NCBI RefSeq assembly: GCF_950295315.1
Contig: NC_080175.1
Coordinates: 87,258,161-87,322,160 of the forward strand
Direction: 5' to 3'
Source of the DNA: Erinaceus europaeus
Lineage: Eukaryota > Chordata > Mammalia > Eulipotyphla > Erinaceidae
DNA length: 64,000 nucleotides
Every line of letters starts with the position of its first letter. The first letter of the stretch is position 1. This document shows positions 1 to 9,291 of the stretch, in pieces. The notes beneath the pieces are model-generated. The model did not search any database. It saw nothing but the letters and a program-made list of their open reading frames with translations, and had not been told where the DNA came from. Made by a program: the position numbers and the translations under genes.

Positions 1-82
1 GAAGTTGTAGCCCTTTTATCCTATGGTTTAGTCAAATTTTCCTTTTTATAAATAAAAAATTAAATTAAAAAAATATTGTCTC
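1..82 (+). mobile_element. L1 3' end fragment
   Basis: The terminal motif of the hedgehog L1 3' UTR (TTGTAGCCCTTTTATCC, then CTATGG, then TTATAAATAAAAA) runs into an A-rich tail. It is cut by the window edge. Confidence 0.75.
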
Positions 83-762
83 TGTTATATTTAAATTCCA
101 TAGGAGTGATATTATACATGTGTCTCATTTGCCTGTTCCACCTACAGCTTAATTAAAAATCATGGGGGAAAACTGACTAGTCTATCTTAACCAGAAATTT
201 TTTCATTCTATTATCAGTTGGCAAAAATAAATATTTCTTTCTAAGTCCGACTATGATCGTGCAGAAAAAGTGCTTCCTACAGCTGCCACTCTGACTCCCT
301 CAGAAGTAATTTGATTGTATCACATCTCATATTTTACCAACAACCATAATCACTCCATGGGGAAAAAAAAAAATGGATTCACATATGCCAGAACTTTTTA
401 ACAATGACTTGCAACATAACCTTACCATCATAAAATATGGAGAAATAGCTCAATTTACACATGGACAGAGAAGACCCAGATGAGAAAGTGAAGAGTGACA
501 CTTAGGCTGTGGGATTCCTGAGTTCCAGATCTGAAGTTGGTGCCTATGGAGTGAAAGGTATTGAACTGTTCTCCTAAAGACAAGATCAGGATAGAGAAAA
601 GGAAGTTTTTGAAGCCAGGGCCTTGATGAAGGCTTCCCAACTCTAAATATAAAACGCATTACCATCTGGACTGTGACTTCAAACAACCTGATGTCTCGGC
701 TATCAGCATACAGAGGCTTTCAATCAAGAAATGAGCAAGTCAGCTAGAATATATCTTGATTA
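83..762. other. Unassigned intron sequence
   Basis: AT-rich and apparently single copy. I see no gene or clear repeat. Confidence 0.5.
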
Positions 763-789
763 AAAAAGAAGAAGAAGAAGAAGATGAAA

Positions 790-820
<31 letters not shown>

Positions 821-832
821 GGAAGAAAAAGT
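763..832. repeat. (GAA)n/(GAAA)n microsatellite
   Basis: A run of GAA units passes into GAAA units. Its right edge is the target site of the L1 insertion that follows. Confidence 0.9.
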
Positions 833-839
833 GTTTTCT

Positions 840-1149
840 TTTTTTTTTCTTTTTATTTATTTATTTTTTTATTTTATTTATTTTTTTATTTTATTTTATT
901 TTTTTATTTAAGAAAGGACTGGGAGTATGGACCAACCAGTCAACGTCCATGTTCAGCGGGGAAGCAATGACAGAAGCCAGACCTTCTACCTTCTGCAACC
1001 CTCAATGACCCTGGGTCCATGCTCCCAGAGGGATAGAGAATGGGAAAGCTATCAGGGGAGGGGGTGGGATATGGAGATTGGGTGGTGGGAATTGTGTGGA
1101 GTTGTACCCCTCCTACCCTATGGTTTTGTTAATTAATCCTTTCTTAAAT
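840..1149 (-). mobile_element. L1 3' end, internally inverted (twin-primed), in a 15-bp TSD
   Basis: The target-site duplication GAAAAAGTGTTTTCT lies at 825-839 and 1150-1164, exact on both sides. Next to the left copy is a T-rich tail (840-905) and the last bases of the L1 3' end in minus orientation (TATTTAAGAAAGG, to 917). At 918 the sequence switches to the plus-strand L1 3' UTR (starting ACTGGGAGTATGG), which runs to 1149. The CCTTTCTTAAAT end is thus present in both orientations. One target-site pair around two opposite segments fits one twin-primed insertion. Open frames here are non-coding UTR. Confidence 0.85.
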
Positions 1150-1421
1150 GAAAAAGTGTTTTCTGTAGTGTGGAACTATAATTCTGTCATCTTATAAACC
1201 ATTATTAACCTGCTAGTAATAATTTAAAGTGGATCTGAATAGGGAGGAATAAGGAGAAAAGTGGTAAGATAAAAGATAACACAAAACATTAATATATAAA
1301 ATTAAAAATAGAAATGATGAAACTTGTAGCTATTTTTTAGGATTCAGTAGCAAGTAGGTCAGAAGGTGAAAGCCTGAAACATGTAGATATGTAACTATTA
1401 TGCATGAAGCCTATACAAAGA

Positions 1422-1423
<2 letters not shown>

Positions 1424-1469
<46 letters not shown>
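1424..1469. repeat. (GA)n microsatellite
   Basis: About 21 perfect GA units. A second GA-rich tract starts 100 bp away. Confidence 0.95.
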
Positions 1470-1472
<3 letters not shown>

Positions 1473-1571
1473 ACTTACTGTGTGGCATACTGAGGCTGCA
1501 AAGGGGTGAACAATACACAGAGCCAGCATTGTCCCCTGGGAAAACTTTCTATGCCCCACCCACTGTATGAG

Positions 1572-1728
1572 AAAGAGAGAGAGAGAGAGAGAGAGGGGAG
1601 GGGAGGGGAGGGGAGGGGAGGGGAGGAGAGGAGAGGGGAGGAGAGGAGGGGAGAGGAGAGGAGAGGAGAGGAGAGGAGAGGAGAGGAGAGGAGAGGAGAG
1701 GAGAGGAGAGGAGAGGAGAGGAGAGGAA
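1572..1728. repeat. Compound (GA)n-(GGGGA)n-(GGAGA)n tract
   Basis: A purine-only strand of about 155 bp built from dinucleotides and then two kinds of pentanucleotide. Glu/Gly/Arg-rich and Leu/Ser-rich open frames here are artefacts of the repeat. Confidence 0.95.
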
Positions 1729-1729
1729 G

Positions 1730-2300
1730 TGGAGAAATAAAGAAGCTCCAGGAGTCCTCATACAGGCACAGACCCTAGAATATTATAACCCCAAATGGAA
1801 ATAACAAACAAACAAAGCAGAAAATAGCTTGCCGATGCAGATGCATGCATCTTAAGCAATAACAAGCTATACAAGGTAATGTTAAGCACTGAATTTAAAT
1901 CTTTTACTATATGTTTGAGATAATAATAAAAAAAACATGATTAGGAAATGAGGACTTCATTTTAATGCCATGTATCTGAAATGAATATTGAAAAATAATC
2001 ATCATCTTTATGACAGTGGATAGGTAAAAAGCAACATTTGCTAAAGATTCACAGCACATCTTTGCATTTTCAAGACGTGTAAGAAAACAAAAATTTATGA
2101 GATTTTATACTCATCATAAAATTACATTCATTATTTCTTCTCTGAAATGCATATATTTTATGCAACATGGAGTATATTCTCTCTGTGAAGACCTGCTTCA
2201 GCAGAGAATGGTAATTAGTGCACATTATTTGTATGCAGTACTTAGAAACATACTTAGAAACTTACATGGCAAGGTGCACACTCTACCAGATGAATTAAAT
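1730..2300. other. Unassigned intron sequence
   Basis: AT-rich. I see no exon or recognisable repeat. Confidence 0.5.
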
Positions 2301-2310
2301 CCCAAATCCA

Positions 2311-2615
2311 AGGGAGTCGGGCTGTAGCGCAGCGGGTTAAGTGCAGGTGGCGCAAAGCACAAGGACCGGCATAAGGATCCCGGTTCGAACCCCGGCTCCC
2401 CACCTGCAGGGGAGTTGCTTCACAGGCGGTGAAGCAGGTCTGCAGGTGTCTATCTTTCTCTCCTCCTCTCTGTCTTCCCCTCCCTGTCTCCATTTCTCTC
2501 TGTCCTATCCAACAACAACAACAATAATAACTACAACAATAAAACAACAAGGGCAACAAAAGGGAATAAATAAATAGAATAAATATTAAAAAAAAAGAAT
2601 ATACTTTAAAAAAAA
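2311..2615 (+). mobile_element. Full-length tRNA-derived hedgehog SINE (type A)
   Basis: The head folds like a tRNA. GGGAGTC at the start pairs with GGCTCCC after the T arm as a 7-bp acceptor stem. The A box TAGCGCAGCGG (2325-2335) fits TRGYNNARNNG and the B box is GGTTCGAACCC (2382-2392). A CACCTGCAGGGGAG linker, a CT-rich body and an AAC/AAT-rich tail follow. TSDs of CCCAAATCCA at 2301-2310 and 2616-2625 are identical, so the copy is young. Confidence 0.95.
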
Positions 2616-2750
2616 CCCAAATCCAGCATTGTAGAATAATTAGATTATATTGCCATCTCACAGATATATCAGAAAAAGAGAGAAAACTAGGTTGCTTTCT
2701 TGAAAAGCCAACTCAAGGTCAAGTTTGTTAATTTATTTTTCATTTGACTT

Positions 2751-3488
2751 AAAAAATATATTTATAAAGAGGAAACACTGACAAAAACCATAGGATTAGA
2801 GGGTTACAATCCCACACAATTCCCACCTCCAGAACTCTGTATCCCATCCCCTCCCCTGATAGCTTTCCTAGTTTTTATCCCTCTGGGAGTATGGACCCAG
2901 GGTCATTATGGGGTACAGAAGGTGGAAGGTCTGGCTATTGTAATTGCTTCCCTGCTGAACATGGGCATTGGCAGGTTGATCCATACTCCCAGCCTGTCTC
3001 TCTCTTTCTTTCCCCAGTGGGGGAGGGTTCTGGGGAAGCAGAGCTCCAGGACACATTGGTGGGGTTGTCTGCCCAGGGAAGTCTGGTTGGCATCATGTTA
3101 GCATCTGAAACCTGGTGCCTGAAAAAAGAGTTAACTTATAAAGCCAAACAAATTGTTGACTAATCATGAACCTAAAGGCTAGAATAGTTCAGATGAAAAG
3201 TTGGGGGGGGGGGTTCTCCATTAAGTATATAGCTATTAGGCATATTTTAGTTATATTCCAAATAGCCCATGACTATACTAGTTTTTGTTGTTTTTTTTTT
3301 TTCCTTTCTTGAGCCTGACAGCTGATATGCAGGTGGACCCAAGTTCTTGTCTGGGAAGATGATGTCATGGCTGGAAAAAAGGGCTAGAAATATGGATAAA
3401 GGAAGAGAGTAGCTCCCAAATATGGAAAAGGTATATAAATATTGTTGACTGTAAATCCCATCGATTTGATCTGATCTGGGGCCCATAC
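2751..3488 (-). mobile_element. L1 3' UTR, 5'-truncated, minus strand
   Basis: Carries the minus-strand L1 3' end, including CACACAATTCCCACC, GGGTCATTATGGGG and the upstream UTR portion with a T/G-rich tract (3205-3213) and a TTGGGAGCTAC-type block near 3415. Imperfect TSDs TCATTTGA(C/T)TT flank it at 2740-2750 and 3489-3499. The 80-90 aa open frames inside are UTR. Confidence 0.85.
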
Positions 3489-3525
3489 TCATTTGATTTT
3501 ATACTCAAAAGTGTTTAAAAAGAGT

Positions 3526-4228
3526 CAGTTGTATTCAGTAAGACCAAGCTATATCCTATCAAATTAAAATCTAGTATCACTCACTAAAAATGACAATTAC
3601 TAAAAAATGTCCAAAGATGTCATACAATGATGATTTTAAATGAAACAATAAATTGAATATATTCACATTATTTTCAATTTAGGAATTAATATCATCACCA
3701 TTGCTTATAATGCATCCTGTGTTGTCACACACAGAAATATTCTGGATTATTTTTTAATCACAAATTTTCTCCATTTTGTGAACTTTAGTATCTTAAAGAA
3801 AGAATACGATACACAGGATGCCAACAGTCTAGGTTTCTCTAATTAGGCAGCAGATAGGCATTAATTTTATTAAGTGAAAACAAGATTTTTATTTTCTTGT
3901 TAAACGTTTAAATAATAGCAAGTGGTAATTACAAGGAAAATAAATTTTATCTTGAGAATCGTTTATCTCTTAATCTGAATAAAATTTAAAGAAAACCAAA
4001 TCCTTTGAAAGAACCTGACATCATGAGCTAAAGAATCTTTGAGAATAAAATGCACAGGATCATAGTCAGAATTATTTCTCTGACCACACTGAAAAATAAC
4101 TGACAAGTAAAGATTTATTCATATGATTAATTTCTTGTCTTTGCTATTTATTACAGAAAAGCACTGCTCATGGTGGAATATGGAGTAGAATGAGTAGACA
4201 GATGAAAGACCTCAAAGAAAGGGGAGGG
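3526..4228. other. Unassigned intron sequence
   Basis: AT-rich, apparently single copy, no coding signal. Confidence 0.5.
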
Positions 4229-4590
4229 ATGTGCCATCAGGATGCCGGCCAGGCTTCCCTGGACTGAAGACCCCACCAATGTGTACTGGAGCTCCGCTTC
4301 TCCAGATACCCACCCTACTAGGGAAAGAGAGAGGCAGACTGGGAGTATGGACCAACCAGTCAACATCCATGTTCAGCGAGGAAGCAATTACAGAAGCCAG
4401 ACCTTCCACCTTCTGCAACCCACAATGACCCTGGGTCCATGCTCCCAGAGGGATAGAGAATGGGAAAGCTATCAGGGGAGGGGATGGGATATGGAGATTG
4501 GGTGGTGGGAATTGTGTGGAGTTGTACCCCTCCTACCCTATGGTTTTGTTAATTTATCCTTTCTTAAATAAAAAATAAATTAAAAAAAAG
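4229..4590 (+). mobile_element. L1 3' UTR, 5'-truncated
   Basis: Begins with the CATCAGGATGCCGGCC block and continues through GGAAGCAATTACAGAAGCC and GTGGAGTTGTACCCC to TTTCTTAAATAAAAAATAAA. It is close to the consensus seen at 34.4 kb. Confidence 0.88.
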
Positions 4591-4710
4591 AAAAAATATA
4601 GAGATGAAAGAGAAAAACAAGATTTCTCTCTGACATAAAGCTAAATTTACCACAATGGTGAATATGAAGTATACACATAAAAAAAAAAAAAGAAAAAAAA
4701 CATGAACTGA

Positions 4711-4803
4711 TAAAGAGGAAGTGTTCAAAGTTCCTCTCTTATCCTATGGTTTTTGTCAGTGTTTTCTTTTTATAAATAAAAATTATAAAAAGAAAAAAAA
4801 AAG
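4711..4803 (+). mobile_element. Short L1 3' end fragment
   Basis: Only the final UTR motif (CTCTTATCCTATGG, then TTTTTATAAATAAAAA) and its tail are present. It belongs to the TTTATAAATAAAA-ending subfamily, unlike the element before it. Confidence 0.7.
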
Positions 4804-4944
4804 GGAGGGATGAAATTGAACATGTACATTCCAATAACATACCAGTAGAATTTATATCAAATTTTCTTTCCAGGTATTTTTGATTTATCTGTGATGTTAA
4901 CAGTGTTGAGTTGTTCTCATGTACTTCAAAATTAAAAGTTTTAG

Positions 4945-5234
4945 GGGATTGGGCGGTGGCGCACCAGTTAAGCACATATATCGTAAGAAGGACCAAGGCA
5001 AGCATGTGTGTTTGAGCCCTGCCTTCTTACCTGCAGGGGTCGCTTCACAAGTGGCAAAGCAGGTCTTCAGGTGTCTCTCTAACTCTCTCCTTCTCTGTCT
5101 CCACAACCCTCTCAATTTCTCTCTGTCCTACCCAGTAAAATGGAAAAAATGGCCACCAGGAGTGGTGGATTCATAGTTCAAACACTGAGCCACAGCAATA
5201 ACCCTGGAGGCAAAAATAAATAAATAAACATTAG
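4945..5234 (+). mobile_element. tRNA-derived SINE with long 3' segment
   Basis: A tRNA-like head (GGGCGGTGGCGCACCAG), a CCTGCAGGGGTCGCTTCACAAG linker region, a CT-rich body and the 3' segment ending in AATAACCCTGGAGGC. TSD AAGTTTTAG lies at 4936-4944 and 5235-5243. The AAC-rich middle of type A is missing, replaced by AATGGAAAAAATGGCC. Confidence 0.92.
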
Positions 5235-5363
5235 AAGTTTTAGAAAATGTTGAATTATCTGTCTATTCTCACATTTTTTAGATGAATGAGGGCATGTTTC
5301 TTATTTCTGTTTCAGCACCTGAAAAATATTTGAATTGATTTCCTCTTTTGCCATTGCTAAATA

Positions 5364-5373
5364 CATATATATA

Positions 5374-5412
<39 letters not shown>
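5364..5412. repeat. (AT)n(GT)n(AT)n microsatellite
   Basis: Alternating purine-pyrimidine tract: AT, then about eight GT, then about eleven AT units. Confidence 0.95.
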
Positions 5413-5413
<1 letters not shown>

Positions 5414-5792
5414 AAGTACTATTTAGGCTAAAGAATCTAAGAATACTAAACAAAATTAGTTTACACAATATATCCAGGTAAGTCACATTGTTTTCATCTT
5501 TATTTGTTTTTTTTTTAAACTCATGAAGGAAGACAACAAAAACTTACACAAGACAACAAAGAAAATGTTTGAAATGCTGACAGACATTTGACAGAAAGAA
5601 CTGCTCTAGCAAGGGAAAGTGGGGAAAAACATTCTTGTGAAGGCGAAGATTAATTTCAATTGGAGAGGAAAAGATTAAGACTCCACAAAATAAAATGTCT
5701 GGGATTTGGAGAACAGGCGGTCAGTGAGAGAAATTTACAAGGCTATTTAATGATTTAGCAAATACTTATGTTGCAAAGAAAAGTTCAATCTG
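5413..5792. other. Unassigned intron sequence
   Basis: No gene or repeat recognised. Confidence 0.5.
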
Positions 5793-5950
5793 TGGTCCAG
5801 GAGGTGTTGCAGTGGATGAAGTGTTGTGCTCTCAGGCAAGAAGTCCTGAGTTTGCTCCTTGACAGCATGTGCGTGCACCAGAGTGATGCATGATTCTCTT
5901 TCTCTCTCCACCTAACTCGTCTCATTAATCAATAAATAAAAACTTCAAAA
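5793..5950 (+). mobile_element. Short tRNA-derived SINE (type C)
   Basis: GGTCCAGGAGGTGTTGCAG head, then CTCAGGCAAGAAGTCCTGAG, then ACCAGAGTGATGCATG and a CT-rich body ending in an AATAAATAAAAA tail. It is the family also seen at 42637-42798. Confidence 0.85.
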
Positions 5951-5994
5951 AGAAAAAGGCAAAGCTTAGTATAACCTGTAGATGTTCCCAATTA

Positions 5995-6122
5995 CTGAGA
6001 ATGATAGAAGAGAGAGAAAGAGAACCAGATATCACTCTGGTGCATGTGCTACCAGGGACTGAACCTGGGGCCTCAGACTTGAGAGTCCAATGCTTTATCC
6101 ATTGTACCATCACCCAGATCAC
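5995..6122 (-). mobile_element. Type C SINE, minus strand
   Basis: ATCACTCTGGTGCATGTGC and AGAGTCCAATGCTTTATCC are the reverse complement of the type C body and head. It stands opposite the copy 45 bp upstream, so the two could fold on each other. Confidence 0.85.
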
Positions 6123-7461
6123 CTCACTTGTGTTTTTATGTAGGAAGATGCCAGCAAAAAGTATGATGTCATTGTGACTGATAATCATTCCTTTTTCATA
6201 GCCACTATATTTTCAAAATATAATGCAACAGGCATGTTCTATTTTTAAATTATAAATGTGAAATGGAAGTTTTGGGGTTTGTTTGCTTTTTGACAGAGTC
6301 CTTTAGATGGATTCATATTATTTATAAGAGTTAGATGAAAATCATAAATACTGAGTTAAGTGACTTCCTTTGGTGTATCAGAAACATCCATTTGTTTATT
6401 AATCTATCAGATGGCAGAGAGCGCATTTAATACACACACATACTTGGAGCAGTAATAGCACCTTCCACATGTGTCAGCCTTTAGCACATGATTAATGTGG
6501 CAGCATGAAGGTACTTTAGTGGCCTTTAGCTTTCTAATGCTAAAGGTGAACTCAGAAAAATCCAGAAAGATGCATTTGCCAATCCTATAAAAATACTATA
6601 TCAACTGTTAACTTGCCAGTTGCATGTAACAGCTAGTAGAGAATAAATGCATTCAACTCACGTACTTCAGGTAATAACAGAGTAGTTTATTATCATTGCA
6701 GGTGCAGAAACCTGCCAACATTTCAGCCATCTGGGCTTCCTCAGGGCAGTATCCAAGTAAAATATGTGACTGAAATGTGTGTGCTGAATACAGTTTGATT
6801 CATTTTTTTCATGTTATGGACTCTAAATTGCTTTAGATATTTTGGAGAGGTAATTCTGCAGTGTTAGTTTACTTGAGAAAGCCATCAACTTTTTCTAATT
6901 TAAGCCCATTAATGTTCTTACTAAATAGCTTATGTCTGAATGATAATGGATGTTCAGATGGCATTTTATAACAAGAAAATTGTGGTAAATGTAATATAAT
7001 TGAATAAACAAGAGCCACAATTCCTCAGGGGCTAATGAACAATGTATCTCTTAACATATTTCACCAGTTGTAATATCATGAAGCAGAGATTCTATTCATT
7101 AGTAGTTAAGCATATGCTATCATGACTGATCAGAAGTCTTATTTTTAAAGTCTCACTAAAATCCTTCGTAACTAAAGGCCAAGTCATGACTGTGAAGCTA
7201 CAAACTTTTTTTTTTTAAATGAAGCATATTTCCTGCCAATAGGCTGTGATCTTTCTCCATTTTAGTACTAAGTAAGATGATTAGGACTGAAAGTTAATGA
7301 CAGATAAATAAGCATATCTGTAAGCTCTTCTACTTCATAACTCATTACTTTTGGCTAACAGTGTGTCAGTAAACAAAGGTACCTATCCTCCCTTATTCTG
7401 TACTACTGAAGAGTGATTAAAATTAGATTGTATTGGACTTAAAATATGTTAATACCCGCCA
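6123..7461. other. Mostly unassigned intron sequence
   Basis: AT-rich single-copy sequence. The only landmark is the older repeat-like motif at 6680-6752. Confidence 0.5.
6680..6752 (-). repeat. Possible ancient retroelement 3' tail
   Basis: On the minus strand it reads CTGAGGAAGCCCAGATGG, then CTGAAATGTTGGCAGG, then TGCACCTGCAATG and an ATAATAAACT end. This resembles the 'GAAGCC...TGAAACGTTG...AATAAA' tails common to several old vertebrate LINEs/SINEs. The family is not identified. Confidence 0.4.
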
Positions 7462-8250
7462 AAACCTATGGACATCTAATTTTTGATAAAGGGACCCAAA
7501 TTATTAAATGGAAGAGGGAGGCTCTCTTCAAGAAATGGTACCAGGACTCCTGTACTGAATATGGTCCCTAGATTAAACCAATAGGGTTTATAGTTAACAA
7601 TACTTCTATACTTTCTTTATATTTGGGAGCTACTCTCTTCCCTGATCCAGCTTTCTAGTCTTTTTTTTTTTTTTAACTATGACACCACCTCCCCAGACAA
7701 TAACCTAGGTCCACTTGCATATTAGAACGCAGGCACAGGCAAAATCTAATAAAGTCATGGGCCCCTTGGAATATACTTAAAATAGACCTACTAGCTTTTT
7801 CCAAAACAGAAGCCCCAAATCTTCATCAGCAATATTCTTGCCTTTAGGTTCATTATTAGTCAACAATTTGTTCTGATTTATATCTTAACTCTTTTTCAGC
7901 CACCAGGTTCCAGATGACACGATGATGCCAACTGGACTTCCTTGGGCATGTGTCTTGAAGCCCTGCCTCCCCAGATCCCTGTCCCACTGGCGAAAGAGAG
8001 AGACAGGCTGGGAGTATGGATTGACCTGCCAATGCCCATGTTCAGAAGAGAAGCAATTACAGAAGCCAGACCTTCCACCTTCTGCACCCCACAATGATCA
8101 TGGGTCCGTACTCCCAGAGGAATAAAGAATACGGAAGCTATCAAGGGAGAGGATTGTATGCAGAGTTCTGAGGGTGGGGATTATGTGAAAATGTAACCTT
8201 ATTCTATAATCTTGTCTATATTTCCATTTTATAAATAAAAATTAAAAAAA
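7462..8250 (+). mobile_element. L1 with ORF2 remnant joined to 3' UTR
   Basis: From 7470 the plus strand reads GHLIFDKGTQIIKWKRE and continues about 30 residues, matching a conserved stretch of mammalian L1 ORF2. It then passes directly into L1 3' UTR blocks (TTGGGAGCTACTCTCTTCC, CCACCAGGTTCCAGATG, GAAGCAATTACAGAAGCC) and ends TTTTATAAATAAAAATT. The ORF2 C-terminus normally lying between these parts is absent, so the copy has an internal deletion. It links the UTR family of this window to L1. Confidence 0.85.
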
Positions 8251-8351
8251 ATAAAATAATATATGAATACTAATAAAGGCAATTAAAACAAAATATTCTT
8301 TTAACAATGCTTTAAAATACACTTTGTAAAAGTTTTCATGGATTTATTTCT

Positions 8352-8466
8352 TGAGAGACAGATTTAAAGAAAGAGAGGCCCACCCTGGCTAATACACTGC
8401 TGGAGATCCAACCTGGGACTTCTTACAAGTTCTGACATCCACCATAAGAACCACCTTCCCCAGCTG
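8352..8466 (-). mobile_element. Diverged tRNA-derived SINE
   Basis: ATCCAACCTGGGACTTCTTAC and ACCACCTTCCCCAGCTGG look like a decayed B-box/head region in reverse. Family uncertain. Confidence 0.5.
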
Positions 8467-8607
8467 GAATCAAAATATTCTTGAGTTCTTAGTTCAAGAA
8501 AAAAATAATAATACTCGGAATCCAATTATTAAAAAGAAATAATGTTTCATTGCTTTTGTCCTTTTAACAGAGAGAAAAAAGTTGACGACATTCTGATGCA
8601 ACTGTTC

Positions 8608-8656
8608 TCAATCTCTCTCTCTCCCTCCCTCTCTCCCTCTCTCCCTCCCTCCCTCC
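8608..8656. repeat. CT-rich low-complexity tract
   Basis: TCTCTC and CCCTCCCT units, at the tail end of the minus-strand SINE that follows. Confidence 0.85.
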
Positions 8657-8894
8657 AGGGTTTATTGCTGCTGGCACTTGTTGGTATGCTTCTAATTCTG
8701 CTTCTAAAATCCCTTCTGTTTCATTGGTTTAATCCCCTCTGCTTCACACTGTATTCTATTTACATAACCACTGTTAACAAGCACCGCCCTGCCTCCGGGG
8801 CATTGGCTTAATCCTCACTGTTTTGCATGCTTTTTCCTTCTCCCCACCCCCTATCCTACGTACATCCCCTTCGGGCCTGACTCTTCCGCCTCAG

Positions 8895-8904
8895 GATATA
8901 TAAG
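8895..8904 (+). promoter_or_regulatory. LTR TATA box
   Basis: GATATATAAG sits about 50 bp before the LTR polyadenylation signal, in the expected U3 position. Confidence 0.7.
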
Positions 8905-8952
8905 GACAAGATTGTGATTAGAGATAGATTAGACTGCGCTGCATTCCACATG

Positions 8953-8958
8953 AATAAA
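8953..8958 (+). terminator. LTR polyadenylation signal
   Basis: AATAAA downstream of the TATA box and ahead of the GC-rich U5-like end. Confidence 0.75.
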
Positions 8959-9291
8959 GAGATACTGCTTCCCAGCTCAGACATGAGTTCCTGGTCGTCT
9001 GTCTCCCGCCCGCGAAGCTAGCCCGGTAAATGGTGCCCTAAACTGGGATGGGCAGGCACTATTCCTGGTGGCCACTGTTCCTAATATTTTTAATTGGCTA
9101 GGACAGGAAGAAGTTGAGAGAGGAGGGGGAGATAGAAAGGGAGAGAGAAAGATAGATTCCTGCAGACCTGCTCCCATTCGTGAAGCTTCCTCCCTGCAGG
9201 TGGGGAGGTGATGGCTCAAGCCCTGGTCCTTGCACATGTCCTTGTGCTTCTTACTATGTGTGCTTCAACAGAAACATCACTGCCCAGCCCC

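Larger units (their letters stand above)
8679..9054 (+). mobile_element. Solo LTR of an endogenous retrovirus (376 bp)
   Basis: The element begins TGTTGG and ends GGGCA, giving standard TG...CA ends. It is flanked by a perfect 6-bp duplication GGCACT (8673-8678 and 9055-9060). Inside are CATTGG boxes, a TATA-like box, a polyadenylation signal and a GC-rich region. The 6-bp duplication is typical of class II (beta-like) retroviruses, so I infer that class. No internal viral genes remain. A sequence like a tRNA primer-binding site lies at 9031-9048, inside the 3' end. Confidence 0.88.
8654..9291 (-). mobile_element. Type A SINE (minus) split by a solo LTR
   Basis: The 3' part (CCTCCAGGGTTTATTGCTG) sits at 8654-8678. 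The body, linker (CCTGCAGACCTGCTCCC) and tRNA head (to TGCCCAGCCCC, 9291) resume at 9061. The two parts join into a normal SINE once the LTR and one duplication are removed. The SINE is therefore older than the LTR. Confidence 0.88.

Noticed and set aside
1506..1778. Glu/Gly/Arg-rich 90-codon frame
   Set aside because: Pure GA-repeat translation.
2312..2400. tRNA gene
   Set aside because: The cloverleaf-like head continues into a SINE body and tail with target duplications. It is a SINE, not a tRNA gene.
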